A DNA stretch of 16,600 nt from Spirochaetales bacterium. GTDB lineage: Bacteria > Spirochaetota > Spirochaetia > ARS1246. The notes under the pieces were generated by a model. It was given only the letters and a program-made list of their open reading frames with translations, ran no database searches and was not told where the DNA came from. Shown piece after piece: positions 15,138 through 16,600 of this stretch (position 1 is the first letter of the stretch; each line of letters opens with the position of its first letter). Where the stretch lies: NCBI GenBank assembly GCA_002688185.1, contig NZCE01000047.1, positions 1 to 16,600 of the forward strand. The letters run 5' to 3'. The translations under genes were made by a program, and so were the position numbers.

Positions 15138-15138
15138 C

Positions 15139-16509
15139 TTGCCGAATATCCTCCTAATTACGACTGACCAGCAGCGTTTTGATCATCTCGGACTTGCCGG
15201 AATACGCGGTATCGATACGCCACATCTCGATCGTCTTGGTAGTCAGGGTGTTCATTTCAATAGGGCGTATACCTGCTGCCCAATTTGCACACCCGCCCGC
15301 CTTGCACTCCTCACCGGTCAATACCCGTCGGTGCATCGCGGGTATTCTATCGGCGTTTCCGTGGATCCCTTTCCGCGGCCCACCATCGCCGACCTGTTGT
15401 CCGATGCCGGTAATGCGACGGCCCTGTTTGGCAAAGCCCATTTTGTGCGAAGGGAGGATGAAGAGCGTCACTTCGCCGGAATTGATTCCCCTCCCGCTGG
15501 CTTTTATCGGAATAATAGTGGTCCCTTTATCGGGTTTGATTGCGCAAAGCTGGAACGCCGTCATACCACCAACGGCGTGCCGGGAATGCATTACCGCGTG
15601 TTCCTCGAGGATGCGGGGGTTGAATATGCCGATTGGTATCCCGATGTGCACGGAAAACACGACCACGCTCAGGCCGGATTGTGGAATATTCCGGCGGGGT
15701 TTCATGATACCAACTGGGTTACCGACAACCCCATTCAATGGATTAGGTCGATGAGCCGGCGGTCAAAGGATACCCCGTGGTTTGCGTGGGCGAGCTATCA
15801 GGATCCCCACGAACCGTTCGTCTGTCCCGATCCCTGGTTTTCAACAGTCAGGATGAATGAAGTCTCGCCGTTGGAGGGACACCGAGACGGGGAGTTTGAC
15901 GACAAACCACCGTTTTACCGGCAGGCGTATGAGACCGGCTTTGGCAAAGATTTGAGCGTCCAATATGGCGGCGCGGTGCCCGGCAATTGGAGGTCTTTTG
16001 ACGATGGGCACGGAATCCCGTCGGCCTTTAACAGGATCGATTTAACCGGCAAGGAGCTCGATGCCCTCCAAGCTACTTTGGGGATGGTGGCATTTATCGA
16101 TCACGGTGTGGGGAGAATCATCGCCGTTCTCGAAGATCTCGGAATGCTCGATAATACCATTATTGTCTTTACCACCGACCACGGCGAGATCCACGGGCAC
16201 CACGGTCTATGGCATAAAGGTCTTTTTCCATATGAAGACAATCAGCGAATTCCGCTGCTCATCTACGGCCCGGGCCACGTGAAAGCGCGCGGCACGGTCC
16301 AGGCTTTGGCAAACTTGGTCGATGTGCCGGCAACATTGCTGTCTTTTGCGGGTGTGGAGAAGCCGCAGGGCATGCAGGGTGTGGATCTTGGCCCGATTCT
16401 GGATGGATCGGAGGACACCGTGCAAGACGCCACGGTTATAGAGCTCGAAGCGACACAGAAGGTTTACCAACAGACCATGATTACCGATCAATATAAGATC
16501 GTTCTATAG
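15139..16509 (+). CDS. type I (formylglycine-dependent) sulfatase, C-terminally short
   Basis: A 456-residue protein from TTG 15139. The frame is open upstream to 14989, but that would overlap the nitrilase gene deeply and add non-sulfatase sequence. TTG followed by PNILLITTDQQRFDHLG is exactly where sulfatases begin, with AAGGA at 15125-15129. D10-Q11 are metal ligands, C50-T-P-A-R53 is the formylglycine signature, and K99 (FGKAH), H224 (DPHEP), D347-H348 (TTDHGE) and K360 complete the active site. The protein stops at MITDQYKIVL, the point where relatives continue into the conserved GELYDL..DP segment (present in the sulfatase at 11434-12969). About 40-70 residues are missing. The catalytic residues are intact, but folding or stability could suffer. 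There is no signal peptide. The last 91 bp after the stop show no continuation of the homologous segment in the other plus-strand frames. Confidence 0.85.
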   Translation: MPNILLITTDQQRFDHLGLAGIRGIDTPHLDRLGSQGVHFNRAYTCCPICTPARLALLTGQYPSVHRGYSIGVSVDPFPRPTIADLLSDAGNATALFGKAHFVRREDEERHFAGIDSPPAGFYRNNSGPFIGFDCAKLERRHTTNGVPGMHYRVFLEDAGVEYADWYPDVHGKHDHAQAGLWNIPAGFHDTNWVTDNPIQWIRSMSRRSKDTPWFAWASYQDPHEPFVCPDPWFSTVRMNEVSPLEGHRDGEFDDKPPFYRQAYETGFGKDLSVQYGGAVPGNWRSFDDGHGIPSAFNRIDLTGKELDALQATLGMVAFIDHGVGRIIAVLEDLGMLDNTIIVFTTDHGEIHGHHGLWHKGLFPYEDNQRIPLLIYGPGHVKARGTVQALANLVDVPATLLSFAGVEKPQGMQGVDLGPILDGSEDTVQDATVIELEATQKVYQQTMITDQYKIVL

Positions 16510-16585
16510 AGCCGACGCATAAACTGCTACTTGCTGCCGGCGCAGACTGCATTTTGGAATTGGCAGCCATGTTTTGCGCCCAATA

Positions 16586-16599
16586 GGCTGTTTTCAGCC
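16586..16599. other. small perfect hairpin at window end
   Basis: GGCTG (16586-16590) pairs with CAGCC (16595-16599) around TTTT, shortly after the early stop of the second sulfatase. It may be the start of a terminator or of a repeat continuing past the window. The rest of 16510-16600 holds nothing recognisable. Confidence 0.25.
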
Positions 16600-16600
16600 C

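Noticed and set aside
14989..15138. Longer sulfatase with an apparent hydrophobic N-terminus (LPWTIALLSIFAV)
   Set aside because: This is the out-of-frame reading of the nitrilase 3' end. The segment is not followed by a cleavage-like site, and the sulfatase fold begins at 15139, so it is not a signal peptide.
15154..15754. Long open frames on both strands inside the second sulfatase
   Set aside because: They are shadows of the sulfatase coding frame, with biased composition and no ribosome-binding site or recognisable motif.
1..16600. CRISPR array, tRNA, rRNA or phage module
   Set aside because: No regularly spaced repeats, no cloverleaf with CCA-type acceptor, no rRNA-like conserved stretches and no phage structural or recombinase genes were seen.

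Overview
The window is bacterial: dense, mostly intact genes with Shine-Dalgarno sites and roughly balanced base composition. It reads as a carbohydrate or polyol catabolic island of a heterotroph that handles sulfated substrates. The lineage cannot be fixed from sequence alone. Sulfatases, Gfo/Idh/MocA oxidoreductases, UroD-like proteins and GHL6-like glycosidases together occur in PVC, Poribacteria/Latescibacteria-like and marine spirochaete genomes. The lipobox of a broken binding-protein gene and a repeat-type surface-protein fragment lean slightly to spirochaetes (low confidence).

Layout. 1-849 (-) is a Gfo/Idh/MocA oxidoreductase cut by the window edge. 850-1116 is a divergent spacer holding a 114-bp structured element with 20-bp perfect terminal inverted repeats. 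1117-4195 (+) is a two-gene unit: an IolD-like ThDP enzyme and a second Gfo/Idh/MocA oxidoreductase. 4278-5045 (-) is a TIM-barrel sugar isomerase/epimerase with all the expected metal and substrate residues. It is divergent from 5151-6110 (+), an aldo/keto reductase, whose 3' end overlaps that of 6074-6937 (-), a lactonase-like amidohydrolase. 6974-8179 (-) is a class I/II aminotransferase in one operon with the amidohydrolase. 8296-10275 (+) is an intracellular glycoside-hydrolase-like protein, divergent from the aminotransferase across a spacer with a 17-bp palindrome. 10276-11433 has no intact gene. It holds an AT-rich stretch, a fragment of an Ig-like repeat surface protein (+) and the 5' part of a sugar-ABC binding lipoprotein gene (-), butted together. 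11434-12969 (+) is a sulfatase. 13008-13274 (-) is a small protein of unknown function. 13404-16509 (+) is a tightly packed UroD-like / nitrilase-superfamily / sulfatase operon, whose sulfatase stops before the usual C-terminal segment.

How the parts could work together (inference). Neither sulfatase nor the glycosidase has a signal peptide, so desulfation and deglycosylation would occur in the cytoplasm on small imported molecules. The oxidoreductases, epimerase, AKR and lactonase supply oxidation, isomerisation and lactone opening. The IolD-like enzyme would open a cyclic diketone or cleave a C-C bond, as in inositol catabolism. The aminotransferase and nitrilase-family protein suggest a nitrogen-bearing intermediate. 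No complete known pathway (for example a full iol set, or fucose dehydratase and aldolase) is present, so the substrate is open; sulfated deoxysugars and cyclitols or aminocyclitols are the best guesses.
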